Part shown: piece by piece, positions 16,051-23,819 of the stretch
Layout: each line of letters begins with the position of its first letter
Numbering within the stretch: position 1 is the stretch's first letter
Assembly: GCF_000143965.1 (NCBI RefSeq)
Contig: NC_014365.1
Location: 1,763,501-1,827,500 of the forward strand
Source of the DNA: Desulfarculus baarsii DSM 2075
Lineage (GTDB): Bacteria > Desulfobacterota > Desulfarculia > Desulfarculales > Desulfarculaceae
Length of the DNA stretch: 64,000 bases
Reading direction: 5' to 3'
Position numbers and translations under genes: made by a program
Notes under the pieces: generated by a model
Seen by the model: the letters and a program-made list of their open reading frames with translations, nothing else
Database searches by the model: none
Told to the model about the DNA's origin: nothing

Positions 16051-16742
16051 CACTTGCCCCCCAGGCGGCGGGCCATGGCCTGGTCGATGATGTCGACCTC
16101 GGCGGCCCGGGCCATCTGTTCCAGGCTGAGCATGGCGTTATGCACGCGGCGGAAATTGCCGCGCGTCAGCCCGTGGACGAACTTGCTGGCCTCGGGCGTC
16201 AGGCGCAGATCGGCCGCCTCCATGGCGTAGAGGCTGATGTCCTGGCAGGTCACCGGCTCGAAGCGGATGCGAAACTCGGCCGGGATGCGGTCGTCGATGC
16301 GCCGGCGGGCCGAGAGCTTGGCCGCCAGACCCTCCTCGCCGATCAAGACCACCGGGCAGCCGGTCTCGTCGTGGATGTCGCGCAGATCCTCCAGCCGGCC
16401 CAGGGCCAGGCGGTCGGCCTCGTCGATGTAGATGGCCCGTGGCTCCGGGTCCAGGGCCTGGATGATGGCGACCTTGCTGCGATTGGAGCCGCGCGGCCGC
16501 AGGCCCGTGATCTCGAAGCACAGCGCCTGCAAAAAGGCGCTCTGGCTCCAGCCCTCCCAGGCCCGCAGATACACCCCGCCGCCCTCGGCAAAGGCGTTCA
16601 TGGCGCAGATGGTCTTGCCGCGCCCGGCCTCGCCCCAGGCCATCAACATGCCCGGCCGGCCGCGTTCAAAGTCGCGGGCCTGGGCCACCGCCGCCCGAAA
16701 GCGGGTCACGTTGCTGGTCTCCACGAAAACGCCTTTTTTCAC
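16050..16742 (-). CDS. MuB-like AAA+ transposition ATPase
   Basis: A 230-residue ATPase with Walker A GEAGRGKT near residue 40, Walker B AIYIDEAD near residue 108 and a sensor-like arginine pair (SARRRIDDR). In Mu, MuB binds target DNA in an ATP-dependent way, activates MuA and gives target immunity. This copy is shorter than Mu MuB (312 residues), lacking most of the N-terminal HTH arm, as in other DNA transposition AAA proteins of this phage group. The GTG start has AAGGAG six bases upstream. It lies 15 bases after the transposase. Confidence 0.88.
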   Translation of the reverse strand: MKKGVFVETSNVTRFRAAVAQARDFERGRPGMLMAWGEAGRGKTICAMNAFAEGGGVYLRAWEGWSQSAFLQALCFEITGLRPRGSNRSKVAIIQALDPEPRAIYIDEADRLALGRLEDLRDIHDETGCPVVLIGEEGLAAKLSARRRIDDRIPAEFRIRFEPVTCQDISLYAMEAADLRLTPEASKFVHGLTRGNFRRVHNAMLSLEQMARAAEVDIIDQAMARRLGGK

Positions 16743-16757
16743 GCCACGCTCCTTTCT

Positions 16758-18884
16758 TTAGCCGCGCCGAGCCGCCAGGCTCGCCGTCTCGGCCTCGACC
16801 TGGGCCAGCCGCCGCAGTTGGGCAAAACGCCGGCCGGTGATCTTGTATTCGTCGCTGGCCTCGTAGGCGGCCATGAACTCTTGGTCCTCGGCCACGAGGT
16901 CGATGTGTTGGAAGACTTTCAGATCAAACAGATAGCCGTAGCGGTCCAGGGGCGTGGCGTGCTCGGGCCGGGCATAGGCCGGGGCCAGGCGGCGGCGGGC
17001 CTCGAATTGGCGCTGGGCCGCCTCGATCTGCCGGCGCTCCTCGGCGCTCAGCTCCACCGGCCCCGGCGCGGGCGCGGGCCGCTCCGGCGGCGCATCGCCG
17101 AGGGGGACCATCTCGCGGGCCAGGGCCACGTGGGGGAACACGCCCAAGGCCTCGTCGGAGACGCCGGCCTCGCGGGCCAGGCGCATGGTGTCCTTTTTCA
17201 GCTTGGCCTGGCGCTTGTTGGCCTGCTGGATCTTCTCCAGATCGATCTCGCCGCCCAGATGGCGGGCCACCGGATGCAGGGCCGCTACCGGTCGGGCCTG
17301 GCCCAGGGCCTGGCCGCGTCGGTTGAACAGCCAGATTTGGCTCATGTCGGCCCAGGCGTACATGGCCAAGACCGGCTCGTTCAGGCCATAGAGCGCGTCG
17401 GACTCGTACTCCACGTTGGCCAGGCGCACCCGGCAGCGGCTGGGCCGCACCTCCTTGCGCCACAGGAAATCCCAGGCCAGGGCGTCCATGTCCACGCCCG
17501 GCCCGCGTCCGGCCGCGAAAACCTCCAACGGCGTTCGGCCATCCAGGCCCTCGTGGGGTTGTTGGCCATACCAGCCAAAATAGGTCTGGATAATCTCGGT
17601 GGCCTGGGCGATGGTCGGCACGGCGTCGTTGTGGCGGGCGCGGTGAAACTTCTCGTTGCGGGCCAGGTAGGCCGGCTTGTCGGCCACGTTCGCCCCGCGA
17701 TAGCTGGGCAACAGCCGCGCGCACTGGGCGTCGAACGTGCCGAAAAACCGCTCGACGATCTTTGTCCGCGCCTGGTAGGGCCGGCTGTATTGCACGGCGA
17801 TGCCCAGGCGCTGGTACAATCCCCGCGTCTGCATGGGCAGTTCGTCGTCCACGGCGCTGCTGAAAAACTTGGCCCGAAAGGCCCGGCCATTATCGAGGTA
17901 AACCACCTTGGGCGTCTGGCCCAGATTCTTGATGGCCATGAACAGGGCCGCGCTGATGGCCGTGGTGTTTTCCTCGGGCATGATCTCCCAGCCCACCGGC
18001 ATGCGCGAGGCCCAGTCCAGCCATAAAATCAGGCACATGCGGGCCGGCTTGCCGGTGAACGGGTGGATGCAGTCGAAATTCAGGCGATGACCGTCGGCCA
18101 CCAGCACGTCGCCCACGGCCAGTTGGCCGGCGTCGCGGGTGATGTAGGGCCCCACCTTGTCGGCCAGGGCCTTTTCGCCCTCGCGCATCAGCACCACCAG
18201 GTCGTGGTTTTCGCGGCTGTAGCGCTGGATGAAACGGCGGGTGGTGCTCTCGGTGGGCAGCGGCAGGCCGCGCTCGGCAAGCACGGCGCACATGGCCCGG
18301 AAGGCCAGGGCCACCGAAGGCCGCTGGGGCTGCAAGTAGATTTTGGTCAGGATTTCCTGGGCTTCCGGGCTGATGCGCCCCTGCGCGCCCTGGGCCTGGG
18401 CCCAGCCGCGATGGTCGCACAGCGCCCGGTAGTCGCCGCCGGCCTCCTTGAGCGCCCGGTCCCAGCGATAAAGCTGGTGCTTGGTCACCCGGCCCAGAAT
18501 CTTGAACACCGCCGGGTGGCTTTGGCCGCTGTTGTAGGCCGCCAGAAACGCCGCGTCGGCCGTGGTTTTAGCCTGGGCGCTCAGACGATGAACCCGCCAG
18601 GCCCCGTGCAGTTCCAGCTTGGCCAGGCCGATCTCGTGGGCCCTGGCCGGGATCGCCTGGCCCGCCGAGGGGCTGGGTCTGGTCGCCACCGCATTCTGGG
18701 CCTCGTGGGCCGTGATCGCCGCCCGAACGTCGGCGGGCAAATCAGCCGCGGCAAATAGCTTGCCGCCACCACGTCCCGGCCGCTTGCTGAACGGCCAAGA
18801 TTCGTTATTGGCGCGTCGAGAGATGGTCATTACTGAAACGGTTAAAACGTTGGCTAATTGCTGGGCGGTGAACAAGACACTCAC
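16758..18884 (-). CDS. MuA-type DDE transposase
   Basis: A 708-residue transposase. The N-terminus is a MuA-type winged DNA-binding domain (FTAQQLANVLTVSVMTISRR), followed by end-binding domains. The catalytic core has the DDE triad in VADGHRLNFD, VVYLDNGRAF and TKIVERFFGTFD. The C-terminal domain is the Mu transposase beta-barrel type, with the DGRTPLEVF motif. It cuts and joins the phage ends during integration and replicative transposition. A GTG start overlapping the preceding stop (GTGA) is chosen because GGAGGAAATGCC precedes it and the domain begins there. Length is close to MuA (663). Confidence 0.93.
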   Translation of the reverse strand: MSVLFTAQQLANVLTVSVMTISRRANNESWPFSKRPGRGGGKLFAAADLPADVRAAITAHEAQNAVATRPSPSAGQAIPARAHEIGLAKLELHGAWRVHRLSAQAKTTADAAFLAAYNSGQSHPAVFKILGRVTKHQLYRWDRALKEAGGDYRALCDHRGWAQAQGAQGRISPEAQEILTKIYLQPQRPSVALAFRAMCAVLAERGLPLPTESTTRRFIQRYSRENHDLVVLMREGEKALADKVGPYITRDAGQLAVGDVLVADGHRLNFDCIHPFTGKPARMCLILWLDWASRMPVGWEIMPEENTTAISAALFMAIKNLGQTPKVVYLDNGRAFRAKFFSSAVDDELPMQTRGLYQRLGIAVQYSRPYQARTKIVERFFGTFDAQCARLLPSYRGANVADKPAYLARNEKFHRARHNDAVPTIAQATEIIQTYFGWYGQQPHEGLDGRTPLEVFAAGRGPGVDMDALAWDFLWRKEVRPSRCRVRLANVEYESDALYGLNEPVLAMYAWADMSQIWLFNRRGQALGQARPVAALHPVARHLGGEIDLEKIQQANKRQAKLKKDTMRLAREAGVSDEALGVFPHVALAREMVPLGDAPPERPAPAPGPVELSAEERRQIEAAQRQFEARRRLAPAYARPEHATPLDRYGYLFDLKVFQHIDLVAEDQEFMAAYEASDEYKITGRRFAQLRRLAQVEAETASLAARRG

Positions 18885-19300
18885 GGCATTTCCTCCAGTT
18901 CCAGGAGGGCGCGTTGCCGTGTCTTGCGCGCTTGTTTGGCCAAAAGCTGGGCCCGGCCCAGTTCCATGAGCCGCTGTTCCCTGGGCCCGGCGATCACAGC
19001 CCCCAAGGGCGCGGCCAGAACCGCCAGCGGCGCGGTGGTCTCCACCACCTGGCAAAAGGCCGGCAAAAGCCGTAGCGGGATCAAGTGGCCGGGGCTACTC
19101 AGGCTCACCCACTTGTCCAGGCTGGCCTTGGTGATGGCCACGTTGACGCCGGCCTCGGCCAGCAGTCGGTTCATGCGCTCGACGACCTGCTCCCGGCTGA
19201 GCCGGCTCTCGGCCAGGCCGTGGACCATGGCCGCTTTGAGCCTGGGCACGATGTCCACGCTGGGGCCGAACAGGTCCATTTGGCTGGCCGGGTTGGACAT
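18881..19300 (-). CDS. Early phage protein, unknown
   Basis: A 139-residue, mostly helical protein (RLSREQVVERMNRLLAEAG, then VAITKASLDKWVS), which could be a DNA-binding helical bundle. The C-terminus is rich in Arg/Lys/Gln. It lies between the Ner-like gene and the transposase with overlaps at both ends (TGATG and GTGA), so it is translated with the transposition genes. I do not recognise the family. Confidence 0.6.
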   Translation of the reverse strand: MSNPASQMDLFGPSVDIVPRLKAAMVHGLAESRLSREQVVERMNRLLAEAGVNVAITKASLDKWVSLSSPGHLIPLRLLPAFCQVVETTAPLAVLAAPLGAVIAGPREQRLMELGRAQLLAKQARKTRQRALLELEEMP

Positions 19301-19689
19301 CAGGCGGCCCTCCCGCTGGGCTTGGCTGTCAACTCGGCGGGCTTTTGTTGACCTTGCGCCGCTTTTCGGCCACAATTTGCGGGGGTTGTGTCAGGCGAAA
19401 CCGCGCTTTTTGTCCGATCTGAACTTGGATTAGACATTGCGCAAGCGGGTAAGGTCTTGATAGGCTTTTGCTCGGGAGAGCGGCCTGGGCGCAGAAATTC
19501 GGGGCCAACCCCGATCAGGCGGCTCACCTCGGCAATGATGCTCGGGCTCGGCGTCCGGGTGTCGCCGTTGATCGTGCGCGTGACCGTGGATGTGGACACA
19601 CCGAGATTGGCCGCGATGGCCTTGGCCGTGATCCGCCGGCGTTTGAGTTCCGCCCAAATGTCGTCGGTGCTGAGCATACGTGTGTCCAT
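19300..19689 (-). CDS. Ner-like early regulator with HTH
   Basis: A protein of about 129 residues with a LacI/XRE-like helix-turn-helix at residues 10-40 (KAIAANLGVSTSTVTRTING). The Ser/Pro/Lys-rich tail appears disordered. As the first gene of the leftward early operon, divergent from the CI-like repressor, it sits where Ner is found in Mu; Ner turns down early and repressor transcription. Starts are possible at 19689 (MDTR) or 19677 (MLSTDD); a longer start would run into the operator. Confidence 0.7.
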   Translation of the reverse strand: MDTRMLSTDDIWAELKRRRITAKAIAANLGVSTSTVTRTINGDTRTPSPSIIAEVSRLIGVGPEFLRPGRSPEQKPIKTLPACAMSNPSSDRTKSAVSPDTTPANCGRKAAQGQQKPAELTAKPSGRAA

Positions 19690-19714
19690 CCATGCAAAAC
19701 TATTGCACACCAAA

Positions 19715-19730
19715 TATGCCTTTTGGCATA
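19715..19730. promoter_or_regulatory. Operator palindrome between repressor and early operon
   Basis: TATGCC TTTT GGCATA is a perfect 16-bp palindrome between the divergent repressor and Ner-like genes, and a further TATGCCAAG half-site lies at 19761. This is the expected place for the repressor or Ner operator that decides between lysogeny and lytic growth. Binding is inferred from position and symmetry. Confidence 0.7.
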
Positions 19731-19734
19731 AACA

Positions 19735-20484
19735 ATGTCAAGAGAAATTGCGTTTTGTCATATGCCAAGCAAGATGCTGCCTCTCCCGCCTGAAATTGGC
19801 GACCGCGTCAAGGCCGCCAGGGAGAGCTTTGGATATAATCAGAAAGATTTTGCAGAGTTACTTGCCATTGGCCAAAGCACGTTATCCCGAATTGAAAACG
19901 GTGAGCGCCCACCAAGCCCTGAACTTCTCTATAGATTGGCCCTCAAGTTTCCGTCCGTAGACCTGCGAGAGCTCCTTGTCGGCTATCCCTCTTGTCATAT
20001 TTGCGACAATGAACCGCAGCTGGTTATCAATGTCCTAGAAAATGATCTGGCAACTGGGCAGGACATAGCCGCTGCTGACTATTTGGCTGTCCCATTGGTT
20101 GATGGCAAAATTGCGGCTGGCCTCGGTTCAGTAGTCTGGGAGGATGTGCAATCCGTGGTATTGGCCTGCAGAGCCGAGCTGGGAAATAAACGACATTTGG
20201 TAAGCGTAAAGGTTTGCGGTGACAGCATGAGCCCAACCGTGCCCGATGGCGCGACAGTCGTGATCGACAGAGACGACTGGAGGCCATCCGGTAACCGTAG
20301 ACATATTTGGGCAATACGAGATCAATGGGGCGGGGCGGCCATTAAGCGTTTATTCAAGGTCGATGATGGCCTATTGGTGATCAGTGATAATTTCGACCAA
20401 TACCCACCTCAACCAGCCTGGACAGCTGACCTCCGCAAGTTGGTGATTGGCCGTGTCGTTTGGATGTGTCGCAAGTTAGAGTGA
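19735..20484 (+). CDS. CI-like repressor with S24 (LexA-type) peptidase domain
   Basis: Up to 249 residues. An N-terminal XRE helix-turn-helix (NQKDFAELLAIGQSTLSRIE) is followed by an S24 autopeptidase/dimerisation domain with the catalytic serine in VCGDSMSPTVPDGA and the lysine in GGAAIKRLFK. Such repressors keep the lytic promoters silent and are cleaved after DNA damage. The start is uncertain: 19735, 19762 and 19774 are all in frame, none with a clear ribosome site, and the shorter forms match the family's usual N-terminus better. GC is lower than in the neighbouring early genes. Confidence 0.85.
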   Translation: MSREIAFCHMPSKMLPLPPEIGDRVKAARESFGYNQKDFAELLAIGQSTLSRIENGERPPSPELLYRLALKFPSVDLRELLVGYPSCHICDNEPQLVINVLENDLATGQDIAAADYLAVPLVDGKIAAGLGSVVWEDVQSVVLACRAELGNKRHLVSVKVCGDSMSPTVPDGATVVIDRDDWRPSGNRRHIWAIRDQWGGAAIKRLFKVDDGLLVISDNFDQYPPQPAWTADLRKLVIGRVVWMCRKLE

Positions 20485-20703
20485 CGGTTGGGCATTGGCT
20501 GACATTCTCAAGGCTAGCCGTTGTTAGACTTTCACGCGATTCCATATCGCTTAACTGTTTGTTTTTATTTTAAATTATCTGTAATTGCTCTGTTAAACTT
20601 CGTGTTAAGGTTTGCATCTGGAACCATAACGCGTCCTCGTCGCAAAAATGCACCTAACCAATCATTATTAAATGACTTTTTCGGTCAGCTAAGCATAAAT
20701 TTT

Positions 20704-20877
20704 TTTGCGTTTCGTTTGACAGATTCAGCCCGAACGGCCGATTTTTTGCGTTTCGATTTTTGCGCGGATCGGGCCGGCCCCAAAATCCCTAAGACCGTGA
20801 TAGTCCTACGTTAGTCCTGCTTTGGTCCCATGTTTTCAAGGCAGTATGCGGCTTTGCGTTTCGTCTGGCAGGCTATA
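20704..20877. repeat. Phage-end direct repeat, copy 1 (three transposase-site-like motifs)
   Basis: A 174-bp unit repeated once more 254 bases away with only two differences that I see. It contains three copies of TTTGCGTTTCG, beginning at 20704, 20745 and 20853. Repeated short sites next to the terminus are typical of MuA-binding sites, so these are candidates. The AT-rich stretch before it (20485-20703) shows no credible gene. Confidence 0.75.
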
Positions 20878-20957
20878 GCGTTACCTTTAGTTATTGCATG
20901 ACTGCGGTCAACTGGTTAGAAATCAAAACCTTATCGCCCAAAAAGTCATGACAAAAA

Positions 20958-21131
20958 TTTGCGTTTCGTTTGACAGATTCAGCCCGAACGGCCGATTTTT
21001 TGCGTTTCGATTTTTGCGCGGATCGGGCCGGCCCCAAAATCCCTAAGACCTTGATAGTCCTACGTTAGTCCTGCTTTGGCCCCATGTTTTCAAGGCAGTA
21101 TGCGGCTTTGCGTTTCGTCTGGCAGGCTATA
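20958..21131. repeat. Phage-end direct repeat, copy 2
   Basis: The second 174-bp copy, with TTTGCGTTTCG at 20958, 20999 and 21107 in the same spacing as copy 1. It is the copy nearer the chromosome junction. The 80-bp spacer between the copies is AT-rich and not part of the repeat. A whole-unit tandem duplication of the phage end is the simplest explanation. Confidence 0.75.
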
Positions 21132-21181
21132 ATCGCTGTCGTGGGCGTGGCGGGGGGTGATTTGACATTTTGCAAAGCGAA

Positions 21182-21208
21182 AGGGGCTAGACGTAACGCC
21201 TAGCCCCT
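21182..21208 (-). terminator. Terminator of tRNA-Lys
   Basis: GGGGCTAG and CTAGCCCC form a perfect 8-bp stem (10 bp with the outer AA/TT), followed on the minus strand by CTTTCGCTTTG. It lies ten bases past the tRNA 3' end and marks intact host sequence beside the prophage. Confidence 0.75.
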
Positions 21209-21217
21209 TGGACATTC

Positions 21218-21293
21218 TGGTGGGCTGCGAAAGGATCGAACTTTCAACCTACGGATTAAGAGTCCGTTGCTCTGCCAGTTGAGCTAGCAGCCC
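21218..21293 (-). tRNA. tRNA-Lys (anticodon CTT)
   Basis: A 76-base cloverleaf including an encoded CCA. The acceptor stem is GGGCTGC/GCAGCCC, the D arm contains AGCTCAACTGGCAGAGC, the anticodon loop is CTCTTAA (anticodon CTT, lysine) on the stem ACGGA/TCCGT, and the T arm reads GGTTGAAAGTTCGATCCTTTC. The prophage end lies downstream of its terminator, and the tRNA itself is intact. Confidence 0.97.
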
Positions 21294-21401
21294 GTGAAGT
21301 GATTGCGGATATATCAGCCAGCCGAGCTTTCGTCAACAGATTTTTGCGCGCGCCGCCGCCAGGGGCGGCAGAAAATCAAGCCCTAGAGCCAGATGGGTTT
21401 T

Positions 21402-22517
21402 TCAATCGCGGGGGGCCAGCGCCACGGTGAGCATGGTCAGATCGTCATCCAGATTGGGTGATTGCGCGTGGTTCAGCAGGGCCTGTTCGATGTCGGTCAA
21501 TAGCTGGTCGGGTTGATCGGGGTCGGCCTGGGTCAGGATGCCCGCCAGGCGATCCTGACCGAACATGCGGCCGGCCAGGTCGGCGGTCTCCAGGGCCGCG
21601 TCCGAGTATACCAGCAGCAGTTCGCCGGGCTTGATGATCAGCGATTCCTGGATGAACTGTGTTTCGGCCAGCATGCCCAAGGCCAGGTCGGTGGGCCCCA
21701 GCAGGCTGACGCCGCCATCGACCGCGCGCAGCATGGCCGTGGTGTGCCCGGCCGAGGAATAGGTCATCAGGCCGCTGACTGGCTCGACGTGGGCGGCGAA
21801 GGCCGTGGCGAAGCTGTCGCCGACGGTGAGCTTTTCCAAGGTCTGGTTGATGCGGCTCATGAGTTTGGCCGGGTGTTGCAGGTGGCGGCTGTTTTCCTGC
21901 CAGAGGGTGCGCATGGTCATGGTGTAGAGGGCCGCGCCCAGGCCGTGGCCGGCGAAATCGGCCAGTATCAGGGCGTAGCCGTCGGGCGTGGCTTCGACCT
22001 GATAGAAATCGCCGCCGACCATTTCCTGGGGCTTGTAAAGGGCGTGAACGCTCACGCCTTTTCGGGGCAGTTCGGCGCTGAGGGCGTGACGCTGGATGCG
22101 CCGGGCCTGTTCCAGTTGGCGCATGCGCTCGCTTTCGTCCCTGAAGACCTCCACTCCGCCGATGACACGGCCATCCTTGCCAAAAAGCGGCGAAACGGAG
22201 ATGGCCACGGGGATGCGCCGGCCTTCGCGGTGATTGGCGAAGACCAGGCTGGCCGCGCACGGCTCGCCGCTGGCCATGGCCCTGTGCAGGGGGCAGCGGC
22301 CGGGCATGCACAGGCTGTTGCCGTGGCGGTCGATGTGCACCAAGATGTCGTCACGGCAGCGGCGGCCGACCACCTCGGAGGCTTTCCAGCCGGTGATGCG
22401 CTCGGCCGGCTTGTTCCAAAAAACGATGCGGCAGTCCAGGTCGGTGACGTAGATGCCTTCGCCGGTGTGGTCGAGGATGGCTTCGGCCGAGGCCTGTTCG
22501 AGGATGTTGTCGTTCAT
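21402..22517 (-). CDS. PAS-domain SpoIIE-type protein phosphatase
   Basis: A 371-residue regulator. Residues 10-130 form a PAS domain (DHTGEGIYVTDLDCRIVFWN) carrying a cysteine-rich insert (RCRDDILVHID ... LCMPGRCPLH). Residues 170-371 are a PP2C-like SpoIIE phosphatase with metal-binding aspartates in VGGDFYQVEA, LADFAGHG and LDDDLTML. Proteins of this build usually dephosphorylate an anti-anti-sigma factor in a partner-switching pathway. No partner is encoded next to it. The usual DG before the last helix is DA here (YSDAALE). The start was chosen for the GGAG ten bases upstream. Confidence 0.85.
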   Translation of the reverse strand: MNDNILEQASAEAILDHTGEGIYVTDLDCRIVFWNKPAERITGWKASEVVGRRCRDDILVHIDRHGNSLCMPGRCPLHRAMASGEPCAASLVFANHREGRRIPVAISVSPLFGKDGRVIGGVEVFRDESERMRQLEQARRIQRHALSAELPRKGVSVHALYKPQEMVGGDFYQVEATPDGYALILADFAGHGLGAALYTMTMRTLWQENSRHLQHPAKLMSRINQTLEKLTVGDSFATAFAAHVEPVSGLMTYSSAGHTTAMLRAVDGGVSLLGPTDLALGMLAETQFIQESLIIKPGELLLVYSDAALETADLAGRMFGQDRLAGILTQADPDQPDQLLTDIEQALLNHAQSPNLDDDLTMLTVALAPRD

Positions 22518-22653
22518 GAATATGGCGCTCCGTGCGTGGCTGATGTGGAGATAATGCTCATGGCCGGCGGCCATGTCAACCGCCGGGCGTTGGCCGCCGG
22601 GATCGAAAGTGATAGATTTGACCCTACAACGGCGACATCGCACGGAGGATGAC

Positions 22654-22815
22654 GTGATTCAAGTGACGATTACCTGCGGAGAATATCGCGGCGGCCGCAG
22701 GCTGTTGGCCCTCAAGCGCCGCCTCGACGAGGAGGGCGCGACGCTTTCGGAGAGCGAGCGCCGCGAGATCGAGCGCGAAATAGGCGAGCTAGAGCGCGAA
22801 TTGGGCATGGATTGA
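22654..22815 (+). CDS. Small charged helical protein
   Basis: A 53-residue protein starting at a GTG that has GGAGG five bases upstream. It begins with a short strand (IQVTITCGEYRGGRRLL) and then a long Glu/Arg-rich helix (SERREIEREIGELERELG). It ends just before the BtrH-like gene and could be cotranscribed with it. No family recognised. Confidence 0.6.
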   Translation: MIQVTITCGEYRGGRRLLALKRRLDEEGATLSESERREIEREIGELERELGMD

Positions 22816-22844
22816 GCCGCCGGGGCGGGGAAGGCGAGGACACG

Positions 22845-23819
22845 ATGGTTCTATTGCCGGTGACTCACCAGCCGGGCCGGCACTGCGCCAGCAGCGGCGC
22901 GCGGGATCTGGCCTGCTTTCACGGGCTGGAGCTGAGCGAGGCCATGTGCTTTGGCCTGGGGGCGGGGCTGGGCCTGTGGCTGATGGAGGCCGCCTCGCCC
23001 AGCCGATTGATCCACCTGCGCTCCCACGACATGGAAGCCCAGTTTTTCCGGCGCATCGGCCAGGATTTTCGCTGGACGCGCTTTGTCGACGGCCCGGCCA
23101 GCCACCAGGGTCTCATCGCCGCGCTCGATGATGGTCGGCCGGCTCTTTTGCGCAGCGATATTTATCACTTGCCATATTATAACACCAAAACGCACTTTCC
23201 CGGCCACGTCATCGTGGCCTGGGGCTACGACCAGGCCGCCGAGGAGTTTCTGCTCAGCGACACCGAGAGGTCGGAGTTGCAGCGCACGCCCTTCGCGGCC
23301 GTGCAACTGGCCCGTTTCAGCACCGACGGTTATTTCAAGATGAACGGCGACATGTACGCCCCGGCGGCCTTGACCGACCCCGGCCCCCTGGCCCCGGCCG
23401 TGGCCCAGGCCATTGTTTTTTGCAGCCGGCGCTTGCTCGAAGGTCACGGCGGCCACGGCGGCTTGACGGACATGGCGCGCTGGTTGGCCCAGATGCCGGC
23501 CTGGGGCGAGCTGCCCGATTGGCGTTGGACGACCAGGTTCTGCTATCAGATGATCGAACGACGCGGCACCGGCGGCGGCGGTTTTCGGCTGATGTACGCC
23601 GATTTTCTGGACGAGGCGGCGGAGCTGCTGCCGGAGGTGGGCCGGTTGAAGCTGCCGGCGCTGATGCGCGCCCTGGCCGCGGACTGGACCGCGCTGGCCA
23701 TGGCCCTCAAGGACGCCTCCGAGCGCGACGCGCCCGATTTCGGCCGCGCGACCGAGGCCCTGGCGGCGGTGGCGCGGGCCGAAGTCCAATACCATCGCCA
23801 GGCGGTTCTGCTGGCTTAA
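22845..23819 (+). CDS. BtrH-like N-terminal domain protein (DUF4872 type)
   Basis: A 324-residue protein. The N-terminal half matches the BtrH_N pattern: a conserved cysteine in RHCASSGARDLACFHG, then LSEAMCFGLGAGLGLW, and a histidine/aspartate region (FPGHVIVAWGYD ... LLSDTE), as in papain-like amide-forming or transfer enzymes. The C-terminal half is helical like DUF4872. BtrH itself transfers an acyl side chain in butirosin synthesis, but most relatives have no assigned substrate and no biosynthetic cluster is visible here. The ATG has GAGG five bases upstream. Its end overlaps the convergent ABC-F gene by four bases. Confidence 0.75.
   Translation: MVLLPVTHQPGRHCASSGARDLACFHGLELSEAMCFGLGAGLGLWLMEAASPSRLIHLRSHDMEAQFFRRIGQDFRWTRFVDGPASHQGLIAALDDGRPALLRSDIYHLPYYNTKTHFPGHVIVAWGYDQAAEEFLLSDTERSELQRTPFAAVQLARFSTDGYFKMNGDMYAPAALTDPGPLAPAVAQAIVFCSRRLLEGHGGHGGLTDMARWLAQMPAWGELPDWRWTTRFCYQMIERRGTGGGGFRLMYADFLDEAAELLPEVGRLKLPALMRALAADWTALAMALKDASERDAPDFGRATEALAAVARAEVQYHRQAVLLA

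Larger units (their letters stand above)
1..21167. mobile_element. Mu-like transposable prophage (one end outside window)
   Basis: The region holds a full Mu early set (CI/S24 repressor, Ner-like protein, MuA-type DDE transposase, MuB ATPase, Gam, GemA, Mor) and a Mu head set (DUF2730, DUF1804-like small terminase, gp28 terminase, DUF935 portal, gpF, protease I). The visible end is close to tRNA-Lys, where repeated transposase-site-like sequences stop. The exact terminus is inferred: on the minus strand a TG-starting sequence at 21167 resembles the TGTCAAA found at the internal sites. The tail genes and the other end are left of the window, so completeness cannot be judged. A restriction-modification cassette is carried inside. 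Confidence 0.9.

Noticed and set aside
20521-20814. Possible 97-residue coding region at the phage end
   Set aside because: It runs through the repeated transposase-site region, has no ribosome site and an odd Phe-rich composition; the sequence is better explained as repeats.
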